From: RGIG3701 sp017403345
GTDB taxonomy: Bacteria > Planctomycetota > Planctomycetia > Pirellulales > Thermoguttaceae
Direction: 5' to 3'
Assembly: GCA_017403345.1 (NCBI GenBank)
Contig: JAFQOH010000236.1
Coordinates: 11,137 to 75,136 of the forward strand
Length of the DNA: 64,000 nucleotides
Shown here: positions 1 to 8,065 of the stretch, piece after piece
How the letters are laid out: the number at the start of each line of letters is the position of its first letter
Numbering within the stretch: the first letter of the stretch is position 1
Position numbers and translations under genes: made by a program
Notes under the pieces: generated by a model
Database searches by the model: none
What the model was told of the DNA's origin: nothing
What the model saw: only the letters and a program-made list of their open reading frames with translations

Positions 1-153
1 GGATGTGCAGTGAATTCGGCCGTTCCGTCTCACGAATTTACCGCGTTGGGGATCTCTCTGCTGATCGCCGGTGTCGCGATGTTTGCATCGGTCGGTTTTT
101 TGCAGGCGTTTGCCGTACATTCAGAGGAAAAGGGGGCAACTGGTAGCGTCTGA
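1..153 (+). CDS. C-terminal end of a membrane protein (cut by window edge)
   Basis: The reading frame is open from the first base and ends at a TGA at 151-153, giving 50 residues. It contains one hydrophobic stretch (about residues 14-38, rich in Leu, Ile, Val, Ala and Phe) followed by a short polar tail ending in GSV, which looks like the last transmembrane helix of a membrane protein. A strong terminator hairpin follows within 60 bases, consistent with the end of a transcription unit. The family cannot be told from this fragment. Confidence 0.5.
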   Translation, partial: GCAVNSAVPSHEFTALGISLLIAGVAMFASVGFLQAFAVHSEEKGATGSV

Positions 154-200
154 ACTCCGAGAGGGGAATGATTTGGACCGCTGGTGTTGAGTGGGTCTGT

Positions 201-236
201 AAAAAAAGAGACGTCAGAAACGGCGTCTCGTTTTTT
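201..236 (+). terminator. Rho-independent terminator, probably bidirectional
   Basis: A GAGACG stem at 208-213 pairs with CGTCTC at 224-229 and is followed by six T (231-236). It is preceded by seven A (201-207), so it can also act on the opposite strand. It lies between the membrane-protein fragment (+) and the convergent RNase D gene (-), a natural place for a shared terminator. Confidence 0.75.
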
Positions 237-264
237 CGGAGCTTTGATTTGTTGGAAACGGATT

Positions 265-1479
265 CTATCGGGTATTTTCTTTTTTGAGCTCATCTGCTCC
301 AATGAATTCTATCGGGAAGTTCTCCATGGGGTCGGTGATCCGAATCATTTTTTTCCCGGACAAAAGCGCGTCGAAAATGTCGCCGACGATTTCCGCCCTC
401 CAGCCATTTGCCAAGTGGGGATACTTCTCTGTGTATCCGGGAGTCCGAAGCCGCCAGGCAGCCCAGTCGCGGACATCCGTTTGCGTTCCGACGAGTCCCG
501 GCGCAAGTTCATGCTGGTGGCAGATCGTTCCAAGGACGGAGTAGAGCAGGGTCCCGAGGACGGAGAGTTTTGCGCAGTGGTGGGGAAATTCGACTTTGGG
601 ACAGTCTTTTTCATGAAGTCGGATCGCTGATTCGATAAGAACGGAGATCTCATGCAGATACGGACGAAGGTCACTGCGTTCCATGCCGCGGATATTGCGG
701 ATACTCCGTACATCTGCCGTTTTTCTACGTGCCATTTCAAGCAGAAGGTCATCGCGGAGAACGTGCCGGGCTGAGCAGTCCCTCTTTTGTGCGACGGCTT
801 CACGCCACAGCCATAGCGCGTGTACGATCGCCAATTCACGCGGTGTCCAGTGCGTCCCGGTGAGGATCCTCTGCCAGCGTTCCGGTGAAAGAAGCTGAAG
901 GATACTTTCCAGTCGGCTTTTCATCTCGCAGGCAAACCAGCCGAGACGGTTTCGCTCCTCCATTTTCGAGTAGAGGACTTCGCGGACCGGATGCAGATAC
1001 GCGATGTCGTCCACTGCGTATTCGAGCTGACGCGCTGTCAATGGGCGTGTTTTCCAGTTGGTTCGGGATTCTGTTCCCGGCATCTGAATGTTCAGGAAAT
1101 GGGAAACGATGTTGCTGTAACCAGCGGGATACTCATTGGAAACCAGACCGGCAGCGACTTGGGTGTCGAAGACCCTTTTCGGCAAACGATTCGCGGCTCG
1201 CCAGCAGAATTCCATCTCGAAACGTCCGGAATGCACGATCGTTTCATGGTCTCCATTGACGAGGAACTCCCAGAATGGAGTAACGTTAAGCTGATCCTGG
1301 ATCGGATCGATGAGAAAATTTCCGTTCGGTGTCGCAGCCTGGATCAGACACAGATGCGGCTGATAGTATCGTTCGGCAATGAATTCAGTATCAAGGCCGA
1401 TCCACGCGGTCCCGATGTGCTCACTGCACCAGCGGTCAAGTTCAGAAGGCTTGGAAATGATGACGAATTTCTCGGACAT
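265..1479 (-). CDS. rnd: Ribonuclease D-like 3'-5' exonuclease with HRDC domain
   Basis: This 404-residue protein has the DEDDy exonuclease fold of RNase D, which trims the 3' ends of tRNA and other small RNAs in the cytoplasm. Exo I is visible as DTEF (D30, E32) and Exo III as YAVDD (Y154, D158). Exo II reads HSGRFE (83-88), with Glu where E. coli RNase D has the catalytic Asp. An HRDC domain follows at about 212-285 (TPRELAIVHALWLWRE and onward). The length fits the family. The gene is monocistronic on the minus strand and ends at a bidirectional terminator. The family call is firm; activity with Glu in Exo II is inferred. Confidence 0.88.
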   Translation of the reverse strand: MSEKFVIISKPSELDRWCSEHIGTAWIGLDTEFIAERYYQPHLCLIQAATPNGNFLIDPIQDQLNVTPFWEFLVNGDHETIVHSGRFEMEFCWRAANRLPKRVFDTQVAAGLVSNEYPAGYSNIVSHFLNIQMPGTESRTNWKTRPLTARQLEYAVDDIAYLHPVREVLYSKMEERNRLGWFACEMKSRLESILQLLSPERWQRILTGTHWTPRELAIVHALWLWREAVAQKRDCSARHVLRDDLLLEMARRKTADVRSIRNIRGMERSDLRPYLHEISVLIESAIRLHEKDCPKVEFPHHCAKLSVLGTLLYSVLGTICHQHELAPGLVGTQTDVRDWAAWRLRTPGYTEKYPHLANGWRAEIVGDIFDALLSGKKMIRITDPMENFPIEFIGADELKKENTR

Positions 1480-1518
1480 TGCAGCGTAAAATGAAAAGAA
1501 CAGTGAGCAGGAAACTCC

Positions 1519-1553
1519 AAAAAACCAGAGGCAGGCCTAACGGTCTGCCTCTG
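1519..1553 (-). terminator. Rho-independent terminator of the NhaD-type antiporter gene
   Basis: CAGAGGCAG (1526-1534) pairs perfectly with CTGCCTCTG (1545-1553). Six A at 1519-1524 become a U-run when read on the minus strand, just after the antiporter stop codon and before RNase D. Confidence 0.85.
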
Positions 1554-1568
1554 AAGATCAGTCAGCCA

Positions 1569-3821
1569 TTAAAGGAAAATGAAAGTCATGGCCAGGAAAA
1601 TCGGCAGCAGGATGAGTGCGCTGTATCCGATATATCCAAAGAAGCTCGGCATCTTGACGCCTTCTTCTTCCGCGATCGCCTTCACCATGAAGTTCGGGCC
1701 ATTACCGATGTACGTCATCGCGCCCATGAACACCGCACCCAGCGAAACAGCGACGAGCAGCTTGCTCGCGACACCGGCTTCCGTCGAAACGGCTTCAATG
1801 TTCATTTCTTTCGCTTTCGCTTCCGCGGCGGCTTTGCCTGCCGCGTCGCCTTCTTTGTAGGTCACGAGCTTGTCGGCTTTTTCCGCGTCTGCCGTCGCGG
1901 TCTTACCGACTGTCTGGAACACGACGTAGGTCGGCGCATTATCCAGAACACTGGAGAGCGAACCGGTCGCCCAATAGAATGCATGCGTATCTTCGACGCC
2001 CATTCCGAGCTCGCCGCCTTTTTCATTCAGGATCTGGAGCGGGACCTGCATGCAGATGAAGATGCCGAAGAACAGAGCCGCGACTTCGGTGATGGCACCG
2101 AAATTGAAGCGGTTGTTCAGGCGGACCTGCGTGCTGCCGACGGTCAGGGAGATGAAGACCAGACCGAGCTGAACGATCTCGCGCAGGTACATCGGGGCGT
2201 GCCATTCCGTACCCGGGACGGCTTTCGACGGATCGAGAAGAGCGACGGCGAGGATGACGCCGACCAGAAGCGGAACGTTCGGGAACAGACCGTAGAACTT
2301 CAGTTTGCCGGCTTCTGCATTGTCCTGCGCAATATCCAGACCGGTTTCTTTCGGATAGGCGAAGCAGGAATCCCAGATGAAGTAGACCGCGAGAAGGACG
2401 GCATTCACGAAGAGCCATTCCTTCCACAGGCACATCGTCCACAGGAAGCCGACTCCGCTCAGGTAACCGAGGAAGAGCGGCGGGTCACCGGTCGGGAGGA
2501 GGCATCCGCCGCAGTTGCAGACGGCGAAAATGAAGAAGACGACCGTGTGGACCTTGTATTTACGCTCGCGGTTCGTTTCCAGAAGCGGACGGATCAGGAG
2601 CATCGCAGCGCCCGTCGTTCCGATGAAGCTGGCAAGAAGCGTACCGATGAGGATGAAGATCGTGTTCGTCAGCGGTTTGGCCTTCAGGTTGCCTTCGACG
2701 CGGATGCCGCCGGCGATCGTGAAGAGCGCGAACAGAAGAACGATGAACGGAATGAACTCATTCAGGATCGCGTTGGAGAAGATCGTCCACATACGCGCAC
2801 CGGCAGTTGCTGCACAGGTGTGGTCGGCAGAAATGCCGTGCCAGTGGGATTCCAGAACGCCCGGATGAGCGAAACCGTAGTAGATCAGCGTGATCAGACC
2901 AAGCGCCGCCGCGACATAGAAGCGGTGCAGGTTGCTTTCCCACCAGTGCTCGGTCGCCGGGATGAGCGGGAGGATCGCGATGGCCAAGAGAAGGAGTGCG
3001 AACGGTGCGACCATGTAGTACGGCGGAAGAGACGGTGCCGCGTGTGCGTGGCCGTGATCGTGTTCGCAGCATTCGCCGTCATGGTGATGGTGCCCTTCAT
3101 GGCATTCTTCGCCCGGAGCGTGAGTGTGGCCTGCGTGGGCGTCTGCCGGAACAGCCTGGGCTTCCGAGGCCGGAGCTTCAGCCGGAGCAGCCGGAGCGTT
3201 TTCTTCAACTGCCGTGGTGCTTTCAGAGGCGACCGGAGCGGCTTCTTCGACTGCCGGAGCGGCTTCTTCGACTGCCGGAGCAGCTTCTTCGACTGCCGGA
3301 GCAGCTTCTTCGACTGCCGGAGCAGCTTCTTCAACTGCCGGAGCAGCTTCTTCGACTGCCGGAGCGGCTTCTTCAACTGCCGGAGCAGCTTCTTCGACTG
3401 CCGGAGCGGCTTCTTCGACTGCCGGAGCAGCTTCTTCGACTGCCGGAGCGGCTTCTTCAACTGCCGGAGCGGCTTCTTCGACTGCCGGAGCAGCTTCTTC
3501 AACTGCCGGAGCAGCTTCTTCGACTGCCGGAGCAGCTTCTTCAACTGCCGGAGCAGCTTCTTCGACTGCCGGAGCAGCTTCTTCGACTGCCGGAGCAGCT
3601 TCTTCAACTGCCGGAGCAGCTTCTTCAACTGCCGGAGCAGCTTCTTCGACGACTGCGGCGGGTTCTGCATGGGAACCGCTTGCTTCAAGAGTCAGGTCGG
3701 TTGCTTTCTGCGGCCAGCCAAGGACCAGTGCAACGATGTACGCAGCGATGATCACTGCGATCGAAAGGGCAGCCAGACGATAGGATTTGCTCGGATCGCC
3801 GGCGTGAGCGTGTTCACTCAT
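1569..3821 (-). CDS. NhaD-type Na+/H+ antiporter with Ala-Glu-Pro repeat and His-rich segment
   Basis: A 750-residue inner-membrane protein of the ion-transporter superfamily (NhaD/citrate-permease type), expected to exchange Na+ for H+. It has one N-terminal hydrophobic helix (about 18-36), then about 20 copies of a 7-residue VEEAAPA unit, a His/Cys-rich stretch (HAGHTHAPGEECHEGHHHHD and onward) that looks metal-binding, and then the transporter body with ten or more hydrophobic helices, including a GNGPNFMVKA signature near the C-terminus. I chose the ATG at 3821 rather than an upstream one because AAGGAGAT lies just before it. A perfect terminator follows. The repeat segment is far longer than anything needed for transport, and its length may vary. 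Confidence 0.82.
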   Translation of the reverse strand: MSEHAHAGDPSKSYRLAALSIAVIIAAYIVALVLGWPQKATDLTLEASGSHAEPAAVVEEAAPAVEEAAPAVEEAAPAVEEAAPAVEEAAPAVEEAAPAVEEAAPAVEEAAPAVEEAAPAVEEAAPAVEEAAPAVEEAAPAVEEAAPAVEEAAPAVEEAAPAVEEAAPAVEEAAPAVEEAAPAVEEAAPAVEEAAPVASESTTAVEENAPAAPAEAPASEAQAVPADAHAGHTHAPGEECHEGHHHHDGECCEHDHGHAHAAPSLPPYYMVAPFALLLLAIAILPLIPATEHWWESNLHRFYVAAALGLITLIYYGFAHPGVLESHWHGISADHTCAATAGARMWTIFSNAILNEFIPFIVLLFALFTIAGGIRVEGNLKAKPLTNTIFILIGTLLASFIGTTGAAMLLIRPLLETNRERKYKVHTVVFFIFAVCNCGGCLLPTGDPPLFLGYLSGVGFLWTMCLWKEWLFVNAVLLAVYFIWDSCFAYPKETGLDIAQDNAEAGKLKFYGLFPNVPLLVGVILAVALLDPSKAVPGTEWHAPMYLREIVQLGLVFISLTVGSTQVRLNNRFNFGAITEVAALFFGIFICMQVPLQILNEKGGELGMGVEDTHAFYWATGSLSSVLDNAPTYVVFQTVGKTATADAEKADKLVTYKEGDAAGKAAAEAKAKEMNIEAVSTEAGVASKLLVAVSLGAVFMGAMTYIGNGPNFMVKAIAEEEGVKMPSFFGYIGYSALILLPIFLAMTFIFL
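3233..3655 (-). repeat. In-frame 21-bp tandem array (about 20 copies) in the antiporter gene
   Basis: The 21-bp unit GCTTCTTCGACTGCCGGAGC plus A or G repeats about 20 times with only third-position changes (TCGACT/TCAACT and a final A/G). On the coding strand it gives VEEAAPA. The near-identity of units indicates recent expansion by slippage or unequal exchange. Confidence 0.95.
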
Positions 3822-3961
3822 CTTGATCTCCTTAGGGAAAAACGTTGAATTCCATGACCTTCTGCGGGCCACACTAAAAAAATTTCCCTATATTGAAACA
3901 CAGAAATCGGATTTTTTCAAGCCCCCCCTCCCCGGAAAAAGACAAAATTTTATCGAATTTG

Positions 3962-4432
3962 TTATTTTTCGTGAAGATTCTCGGGGAAAAAACCGTCAGC
4001 ATCCCCAGCATTGCGAAGGATCTCGCCGCAAATGTCGTCCAGAGTCTGATTTGCGTGCTGGTCGCGGAGAGCAAATTTTAGCTCTTCTGCGTTTTCGTGC
4101 TGCACATCCTGATCGTATTCTTCCTGCGAAATGAGACCGAGAACCAGATCCATGTCTCGGACCCGTTCCAGAGGCGCATTTTTTTGGGGATGGTCCTGCA
4201 TCTCAAGTGCACAAACGCATAGATGCCGTAGAAGGTCTACCATTTTTTTCCGTTTGGAACAGACTGGCGAGTAGGCCCAGAGGTACTTCTGGAATTCCTG
4301 CCTCATGGCGGCATACCGTTCCCGCCAGTCTTCCGCGCTTAACGCATCGGCATCCAGCGGGATCTGATTTTTCGGAAAGGGAATGAAGACCGGCTCGTCC
4401 GGCAATTCACTCATTGCGTAAAATCGTGCCAT
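3962..4432 (-). CDS. Hypothetical protein (156 aa)
   Basis: I do not recognise this protein. It is a soluble, mostly acidic protein with no signal peptide or membrane helix. It has a basic central patch (CSKRKKMVDLLRHL) and Asp/Glu-rich helical stretches towards the C-terminus. The ATG at 4432 is preceded by GGGAGG five bases upstream, a strong ribosome binding site, which supports real translation; a second ATG seven codons later has no such site. It lies between the antiporter and the DUF4832 gene on the same strand, with only about 60 bases to the latter, and could be co-transcribed with it. Confidence 0.65.
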   Translation of the reverse strand: MARFYAMSELPDEPVFIPFPKNQIPLDADALSAEDWRERYAAMRQEFQKYLWAYSPVCSKRKKMVDLLRHLCVCALEMQDHPQKNAPLERVRDMDLVLGLISQEEYDQDVQHENAEELKFALRDQHANQTLDDICGEILRNAGDADGFFPENLHEK

Positions 4433-4491
4433 TTTTGCCTCCCATCTTCCATTGAGTTCTCGTTTTTTAATTGAGATATTTGTTTTTTTAA

Positions 4492-5952
4492 CTATTTCAG
4501 TTCTATTTTGCCGACACAGTACCGATGCTGGCCGTCGTCTCCATCCAGCGGAAGCTCTAGGATCGGAGTTCCGTCGCGTTTGCCGACCGAGATGAAAACG
4601 TCGTACGTTCCCGGCCGTGTCGTTGGAGCGACCAGCCCGGCACAGAAAGTGCTTTTGTGTTCCCGGACAGGGATCGCATCCGGAGGGCCGACCTCCAGCG
4701 TTCGCATGTCGAGCGTTTCATCCGAAAGGACCGCGACGATGCCCCCGTCCGCATCTTTGAGCGTCAGAGTCAGGAATCCACCCGGATAGCACGGTGAAAC
4801 GCCTGCGTTTGCCCAGAGTGTTCTGACGGTGAACGGTTTCCCGATCTCGGCGGTCGTCGGGATCTCCAATTCACGGAGTTGGATCCGGTATCCGAGCCGC
4901 TGGTTGATCTTGCGTATCGTTTCCCGGCAGGCGTCCCATTCCACTTGCGGCCAGCAGTGGATCGACATGTACGCGGCATGGTACTCTTCCACCGAACGGA
5001 GAAGCAGTGCGTCGTCCCAGGCATTTTTGTGCTTGGAACTTCCGAAGTGCTCATGCTCGAGGATCACCGGCATCTCACGCCAAAACCGGTCTGCCATGTC
5101 CGCGTGGAACCACATTTTGGGAGCGGGCTGAACGAGAATGCTGTCGTCGCGCAGCGTCACGCCTTTTGAGCGGGCATAGTCGGTCGCCGGGTAGTTTCCT
5201 GATGTATTCTGTGGTCCATCCACGTCGTCGCTGATGCACAAAAGCGTCCCGGGAAAGGCTTCCAGATGCAGATCGATGTGGATCTTCGTCACGCGCAGAG
5301 TCTCCTCCTGCCCAAGTCGGCTGCTGAATCCCGTGTGGCCCTCGCCCCACATTCCGAACGTTCCGACATCAATGAACGCAACGTTTGGATCGCCGTCGTA
5401 TCGTTTTCCTGCCGCACACAGGAAATTACGCAGTTTTTCAAGGTAAACGGGGTCATCGAAGATCGGGTCGCACAGCTTGCCGTCCAGATCAGGACCTTCC
5501 CCAAAAGAGTAGCGGAGGGACTTTGCTCCGGCATCAAAGACCCATTTCGGCGTGGCGTACTCGAGCCAGCTTTCGGAAGTCGTAAAACGGAACGCGACTT
5601 TTTTCCCTTTCGCGATCCACCTCTGTGCCGGAGTGTCGAGGAGCGCCCAGTTGAATTTACCCTCTTCCGGCTCGATGAATGCCCACGGAATGCGGAGATA
5701 GACCGTCGAGCAGCCCTCAAACCACTCCAGTGTATCGGATGGCGCGAGTTGACTGCCGTAATTCGCCGGTACGTTGGAGTAAAAGTGCATCGTCCAGCCC
5801 ATCATGGGGTTCTGAAGTGCTTTGCCGGAATCCTGAAACGTGAATTTCTGCGTCTGCGTCATTGTCGTTTCCGGAAATGCCGCTGCGGTCTGCAGAATGA
5901 AAAAAGCAGTAAAAAACAGAAAACGGATGGTGTCGTTGAAAAACTGCCGCAT
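4492..5952 (-). CDS. Secreted glycosidase-like protein, DUF4832/DUF4874 type
   Basis: A 486-residue exported protein. An N-terminal signal peptide (MRQFFNDTIRFLFFTAFFIL, cleavage near AAAFP) is followed by a conserved NPMMGW segment and a TIM-barrel-like region resembling family-42-type glycosidases (IPWAFIEPEEGKFNWALLD; a possible acid in GMWGEG). A C-terminal Ig-like beta domain (about 370-486) is typical of DUF4832 proteins. It probably acts on polysaccharide in the periplasm or outside the cell; the substrate is unknown. The start at 5952 is chosen because GGGAGG precedes it and it begins the signal peptide; a longer upstream frame exists but has no signal. Domain recognition is from memory, not a search. 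Confidence 0.72.
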   Translation of the reverse strand: MRQFFNDTIRFLFFTAFFILQTAAAFPETTMTQTQKFTFQDSGKALQNPMMGWTMHFYSNVPANYGSQLAPSDTLEWFEGCSTVYLRIPWAFIEPEEGKFNWALLDTPAQRWIAKGKKVAFRFTTSESWLEYATPKWVFDAGAKSLRYSFGEGPDLDGKLCDPIFDDPVYLEKLRNFLCAAGKRYDGDPNVAFIDVGTFGMWGEGHTGFSSRLGQEETLRVTKIHIDLHLEAFPGTLLCISDDVDGPQNTSGNYPATDYARSKGVTLRDDSILVQPAPKMWFHADMADRFWREMPVILEHEHFGSSKHKNAWDDALLLRSVEEYHAAYMSIHCWPQVEWDACRETIRKINQRLGYRIQLRELEIPTTAEIGKPFTVRTLWANAGVSPCYPGGFLTLTLKDADGGIVAVLSDETLDMRTLEVGPPDAIPVREHKSTFCAGLVAPTTRPGTYDVFISVGKRDGTPILELPLDGDDGQHRYCVGKIELK

Positions 5953-6063
5953 TGGTTTGCCTCCCGAAGGTTTGAAGAGCCGCAGATCTCCATAAAAAAA
6001 TGCTCCCCCGTACATTCAGAGGGAACATCGTGTGTCTTCAAAAACGCATTATTCGGATCGATT

Positions 6064-7032
6064 TTATTTGTTGATAAACGTGTCGATGACCCAATCCATC
6101 AGAGCACTGGAGAACGGCGTTTTGTCCCAGCTCCAGATATTTCGAATGAGGTCCACAGTGAAGAGGAGCGTCGTCGTGAGGAACGCGAAGCAGACGAGCA
6201 GGCCCAAGACCGTCCAGATCGAGTACGGTTTCTCCGGCATGTCCATCGGAATGATCTGCGGGACCATCTGCGTGATCGGCTCCATAGAATCTCCGCCGTC
6301 TCCTCCTTCCATCGCAAAAGCGTCGCCTTCCGTACCTTCTTCCATCGAATCGCCGAGTTCGTCCATCCCGAAACCTCCGTCTTCATCGATGTCGTCGACC
6401 ATGATGACCTGCGAGCCGCTGTCTTCATCATTGCTGTCTTCCGCGTCGTCCGTCGTCAGTGCGAAATCGTCCGATTCCACGGAAAGCGAAGTGGCAAGAC
6501 TTCCTGAAAGGAGAGAGCTTCCGAGCGTCAGGTCATCTTCACCAAGTTCGAGAACTTCGCCCGATTCGTCATCATCCAGAGAGATCCCCGAGTCCGTTGC
6601 GCTCATCAGCGAGATGCCGCTCTGTTCACTCAGCCCCAGAGCACTTCCGCCGATCTGACTGCCCGTCAGATCCGGGTCTTCACCGAGGACCAGATCGTCG
6701 TCGTCATCTACGTAGTCCGAAAGCGCCAGACCGGATTCTTCCGGCGAGAAGGTGACGTCATTGTCCAGCGTATTGTTGATGTCCGACGCGCCGCCAAGAT
6801 CCAGCACATCATCATCCAGCTCGTAGTCGTCACCGTAACCGAAATCATCATCCGCGCCGCTGGCGTCCTGAAGCTCTTGCTTGTAGCGGTTCACTTCGTC
6901 ACGGCGGAACTTCCAAGACGTACCGTCCTTAAGTCCGTTTAACTGACGCTGAGTAGTGGCCGCAATGACGTCCTCGATCGTGATATTCAGTTCTTTTGCG
7001 ACATCTTCGACGCTCAGGTATTTTTCTGCCAT
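6064..7032 (-). CDS. Membrane-tethered helix-turn-helix (excisionase-type) protein
   Basis: A 322-residue protein in three parts. An N-terminal MerR/excisionase-like helix-turn-helix (about 4-48: YLSVEDVAKELNITIEDVIA ending WKFRRDEVNRYK) is followed by a very acidic low-complexity linker rich in Asp, Glu, Ser and Gly (about 50-255), and then by a single transmembrane helix near the C-terminus (WTVLGLLVCFAFLTTTLLF) with a short tail. The ATG at 7032 starts directly at the HTH and has AGGAAA upstream. Proteins of this plan are known to me from planctomycetes but have no assigned function. A DNA-binding head anchored to the membrane by an acidic tether would suit a membrane-localised regulator; that is inference. 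Confidence 0.7.
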   Translation of the reverse strand: MAEKYLSVEDVAKELNITIEDVIAATTQRQLNGLKDGTSWKFRRDEVNRYKQELQDASGADDDFGYGDDYELDDDVLDLGGASDINNTLDNDVTFSPEESGLALSDYVDDDDDLVLGEDPDLTGSQIGGSALGLSEQSGISLMSATDSGISLDDDESGEVLELGEDDLTLGSSLLSGSLATSLSVESDDFALTTDDAEDSNDEDSGSQVIMVDDIDEDGGFGMDELGDSMEEGTEGDAFAMEGGDGGDSMEPITQMVPQIIPMDMPEKPYSIWTVLGLLVCFAFLTTTLLFTVDLIRNIWSWDKTPFSSALMDWVIDTFINK

Positions 7033-7166
7033 GATGAATTTCCTGTTTAAACTAACTGCTTTTAGCGGTCCAGGCAACACGCGGCCGGAACGGTTTTTCA
7101 AAAATTTTTCACCGAAACAAACGGATTCGGTGCTGAAGGGAAATATGTACTTCGTCTTCTTCCTAA

Positions 7167-7195
7167 ATTATTGTCAAAATCGCCTCAAAAGTCAA
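7167..7195 (-). promoter_or_regulatory. Sigma-70-type promoter for the HTH-membrane protein gene
   Basis: Read on the minus strand, TTGACT (7190-7195) and AATAAT (7167-7172) are separated by 17 bp. The ATG lies about 135 bases downstream. Upstream at 7222-7241 is an inverted repeat (AATTGGAAA, TT, TTTCCAATT) that could bind a regulator. Confidence 0.5.
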
Positions 7196-7335
7196 CTACT
7201 TTTTTCAATTTTTTGACATTAAATTGGAAATTTTTCCAATTCTGACCGTGTATTTGCCATAAATACTAAAAAGATTTCAAACTGTCTATTTTCCCTGAGG
7301 TGAAATTTTATCCCAATCGGTACGAAACGTCGTTT

Positions 7336-7450
7336 TATGTTTCGCAGTGGTACAGAGAAAAGAAAAAGGAAGCGGGAAACGTGTCCTGACGCGAATTTCA
7401 CGGATCTCACAGATCTCACGAATTTCACAGATCTCACAAAAAACACGGAA
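7336..7450 (-). repeat. Dispersed repeat, inverted copy
   Basis: The reverse complement of this stretch reads CGTGAAATTCGCGTCAGGAC, then a pyrimidine-rich tract and a CTCTGTACCACTGCG-like segment, matching the order of elements in the copies at 7621-7757 and 40873-41010. The CACGGATCTCACAGATCTCA part is locally reiterated (a CACRGATCTC unit). The copy is diverged. Confidence 0.6.
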
Positions 7451-7499
7451 ACAGACAAAATGGATCTTAAAAAATATTTAAAAGGTCCATCCGGAAACT

Positions 7500-7565
7500 G
7501 CGTACCGGTTTCACCACTGAAGACACGGAAAACGCACAGAGAAACACGGATCTTAACACAAAAAG
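7500..7565 (-). repeat. Dispersed repeat, partial inverted copy
   Basis: The reverse complement contains GTGTTTCTCTGTGCGTTTTC followed by TCAGTGGTGAAACCGGTAC. This parallels the second half (GTGTTTCTATGTCTCTTCTG, then TCAGTGGTGAGATCGGAAC) of the copy at 40873-41010. Confidence 0.5.
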
Positions 7566-7620
7566 CAGTAAAAAACAGACAGCTCGAACAAATTTTGAAT
7601 TTTTAAAAATTCATTTGCAT

Positions 7621-7757
7621 CTTTTCGTGTTTTTCGTGAAATTCGTGTCAGGGCACGTTCACTCCCTTTTTCCTCTTTCTTTTCAGTGTGAATCTGAGTC
7701 TCTTCTGTGTACTCAGTGGTGAGATCGGAACCTGGATCGATACGCACTTTCCGGAAG
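7621..7757 (+). repeat. Dispersed repeat, copy 1 of a long matching pair
   Basis: A 137-bp segment that matches 40873-41010 along its whole length: it starts CTTTTCGTG, continues CGTGAAATTCGTGTCAGG, a C/T-rich tract, TTTTCAGTGTG, TCTCTTCTG, TCAGTGGTGAGATCGGAAC, TGGATCG, and ends CTTTCCGGAAG. No open frame is conserved between copies, so it is a non-coding element. Confidence 0.85.
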
Positions 7758-7907
7758 AGCCTTTTAAACATTTCGGAGATGGTCTGAAAGTTTCCGGCCG
7801 GCTGTGTTTTGGGGGAGAGACGGAGTTTTGAGACGGTCTCGGAGTTCACCGCTTTTTTTGCCGTACCGGAAAGTTTTACTGCAAAAACGCGTTTTCAGAT
7901 GCGCTGC

Positions 7908-7943
7908 AAAAAAAAGCCGGTACGCTGGAGAAAACGTACCGGC
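7908..7943 (-). terminator. Rho-independent terminator of adhE
   Basis: GCCGGTACG (7916-7924) pairs with CGTACCGGC (7935-7943). Eight A at 7908-7915 give a U-run on the minus strand, about 125 bases past the adhE stop. Confidence 0.85.
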
Positions 7944-7973
7944 CAAAAGGATCAGGACCTTTTGGGTTTTGGG

Positions 7974-8017
7974 GGTTCCTGCTGACTCGGAGGCAGCCTG
8001 CAGGAACCGTTTTTTTA
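7974..8017 (+). terminator. Hairpin plus T-run on the plus strand with no obvious gene upstream
   Basis: GGTTCCTGC (7974-7982) pairs with GCAGGAACC (8000-8008) and is followed by seven T (8011-8017). The orientation is plus, opposite to adhE, and no plus-strand gene lies upstream. It may block antisense transcription into adhE or end a non-coding transcript from the repeat region. Confidence 0.6.
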
Positions 8018-8065
8018 TGAGACCGGGATCCCGGTCATGCTGGACTAAGTCCGATCCAGTCCGGC

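Larger units (their letters stand above)
7033..8065. other. Gene-free region made largely of dispersed repeats
   Basis: About 1 kb without a credible gene. It holds the promoter of the HTH gene (7167-7195), an inverted repeat (7222-7241), three copies of a dispersed repeat in both orientations (7336-7757), and two hairpins downstream of adhE (7908-8016). The short open frames here run through the repeats and look accidental. Confidence 0.7.

Noticed and set aside
1479..3848. 789-codon plus-strand open frame over the antiporter
   Set aside because: It is antisense to the antiporter; its FFDCRSS-type repeat is only the mirror of the VEEAAPA array, and it has no ribosome binding site or domain.
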